Origin: REEB85 sp018971455 | Lineage (GTDB): Bacteria > Pseudomonadota > Alphaproteobacteria > Acetobacterales > Acetobacteraceae | Length of the DNA: 30,246 nucleotides | Assembly (NCBI GenBank): GCA_028871195.1 | Contig: JAGWNT010000043.1 | Span: forward strand, 1-30,246 | Direction of reading: 5' to 3' | Part shown: piece after piece, positions 29,291-30,246 of the stretch | Layout: each line of letters starts with the position of its first letter | Position numbering within the stretch: the stretch's first letter is position 1 | Made by a program: the position numbers and the translations under genes | Notes under the pieces: generated by a model | The model's input: the letters and a program-made list of their open reading frames with translations, nothing else | What the model was told of the DNA's origin: nothing | Database searches by the model: none

Positions 29291-30246
29291 ATGACGGAGC
29301 TTGCACGCAGCATCACGGCGCAGTGCTGGGCGGCGCTGGGCGGCGATCCGGCGGCGCTCGACCGGCTCGAATTCAGCGGCGCGGGCGGCCTCGCCTCGCA
29401 GTATGCGACGAGCGATCTGGCCGCCGCCAGCGTCGCCACGGCCGGCCTCGCGCTCGGCGAGCTGGCCGGCGCCGACGGGGTGGCCGTCGACCGGCGGCTG
29501 GCCAGCTTCTGGTTCGCCGCCTCGCTGCGCCCTCAGGGCTGGGCGCCGCCGGATCCGCTGGACCCGGTGATCGGCGATTATCGCGCCGCCGATGGCTGGA
29601 TCCGCCTGCACACCAATGCGCCGCATCACCGCGCCGCTTCCCTGCGCGTGCTGGGCTGCGCGGCCTCGCGCGAGGCGGTGGGTGGCGCCGTCGCGCGCTG
29701 GGGGGCGCAGGCGCTGGAGGCGGCGGTGGTGGAGAGCGGCGGCTGTGCGGCGGCCCTGCGCGGCCCGGCCGAATGGGCGGCCCATCCGCAGGGCCTGGCG
29801 ATCGCCGCCGAGCCGCTGATCCATCAGCGCATCCTGCCCGGCCGCGCCGATCCCCGGCCGCTCGACCCCGCCCGCCCGCTGGCCGGCATCCGCGTGCTCG
29901 ACCTCACCCGCGTTCTGGCCGGGCCGGTCGCCAGCCGCTTCCTCGCCGGCTTCGGCGCCGAGGTGCTGCGCATCGACCCGCCGGACTGGCAGGAGCCGGG
30001 ACTGGCGCCGGAGGTGACGCTGGGCAAGAGCTGCGCCCGGCTCGACCTCCATAGTCCCGAAGGGCGGCGGATTTTCGAGACGCTGCTCGCCGGGGCCGAC
30101 GTGTTCCTCAACGGCTACCGCCCGGGCGCGCTGGACGGGCTGGGCTTTGGTGCTGCGGCGCGGCGGGCGCTGGCGCCCGGCCTCGTCGATGTCTGCCTGT
30201 GCGCCTATGGCTGGAGCGGGCCATGGACCGGGCGGCGCGGCTTCGA
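29291..30246 (+). CDS. CaiB/BaiF-type CoA transferase, 3' end beyond the window
   Basis: 318 codons are visible. Residues from about 197 are the standard N-terminal region of a family III CoA transferase (LAGIRVLDLTRVLAGPVASR, FGAEVLRID, LDLHSPEGRRIF, LLAGADVFLNGYRPGALDGL). The first 190 residues form an extra domain (GDYRAADGWIRLHTNAPHHR, AALRGPAEWAAHPQGLAIA) that resembles the C-terminal half of the same family, so the protein has the half-repeat architecture seen in some L-carnitine-dehydratase-like proteins. Substrate unknown. A GGGGTGGG lies just before the ATG at 29291. The divergent amidase may belong to the same catabolic route, which is inference from position only. Confidence 0.88.
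   Translation, partial: MTELARSITAQCWAALGGDPAALDRLEFSGAGGLASQYATSDLAAASVATAGLALGELAGADGVAVDRRLASFWFAASLRPQGWAPPDPLDPVIGDYRAADGWIRLHTNAPHHRAASLRVLGCAASREAVGGAVARWGAQALEAAVVESGGCAAALRGPAEWAAHPQGLAIAAEPLIHQRILPGRADPRPLDPARPLAGIRVLDLTRVLAGPVASRFLAGFGAEVLRIDPPDWQEPGLAPEVTLGKSCARLDLHSPEGRRIFETLLAGADVFLNGYRPGALDGLGFGAAARRALAPGLVDVCLCAYGWSGPWTGRRGF

Overview
This is a very GC-rich window from an alphaproteobacterium. Three things point there: a DUF4167 protein (a family I know essentially only from Alphaproteobacteria), the cnoX / Lon-substrate-domain / Trm112 gene row typical of that class, and heterotetrameric sarcosine oxidase genes. A Rhodospirillales/Acetobacteraceae or Hyphomicrobiales background would fit; the sequence alone does not settle the order. 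No rRNA, tRNA, insertion sequence, phage gene or CRISPR array was seen, and the base composition looks even throughout.

Layout. (1) 1-4716, minus strand: soxB-soxD-soxA-soxG, the four subunits of sarcosine oxidase, packed as one operon with soxG cut by the window edge. soxB most likely starts at a TTG. Upstream of it lie a strong GC-rich hairpin and a pair of CCGTCAA direct repeats. (2) 4927-18512: a surface-polysaccharide region. A 1272-residue plus-strand protein joins PDV repeats, a WbsX/GH99-like domain, a GT4 and a GT2 glycosyltransferase. It converges on a minus-strand operon (13989 to 8697) encoding a hexapeptide acyltransferase, a small PDV-repeat protein, a 916-residue PDV-GT2-WbsX protein and a GT4 enzyme. 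Divergent from that operon runs rfbB-rfbA-rfbC-rfbD, the full set for dTDP-L-rhamnose, followed by a GT2 glycosyltransferase. No flippase, polymerase or ABC exporter is in the window, so export must be encoded elsewhere.

(3) 18492-22342: housekeeping and RNA modification. It holds an RluA-type pseudouridine synthase, a periplasmic copper chaperone with a Met-rich tail, a SpoU-type 2'-O-methyltransferase, a D-2-hydroxyacid dehydrogenase, and an RlmM-like methyltransferase whose frame reads 159 bp into the antisense of the dehydrogenase gene. (4) 22339-24669: a DUF423 membrane protein, proline iminopeptidase and a 3-hydroxyisobutyrate-dehydrogenase-like enzyme. (5) 26881-24653, minus strand: cnoX, Lon-substrate-domain protein, Trm112-like protein and DUF971 protein, in an apparent operon. 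(6) 26882-27284: a 403-bp non-coding stretch, then the DUF4167 gene, an amidase on the opposite strand, and a CaiB/BaiF-type CoA transferase that runs off the window end.

The most notable feature is the polysaccharide region. Three nearby proteins share a tandem repeat of about 40-50 residues (aromatic-x-x-x-PDVA, then HF/HY, then G-x-x-EGR). In two of them it is fused to WbsX domains and glycosyltransferase domains in different orders, and one is almost only repeats. This looks like a modular glycan assembly set whose repeat has no function that I know of.
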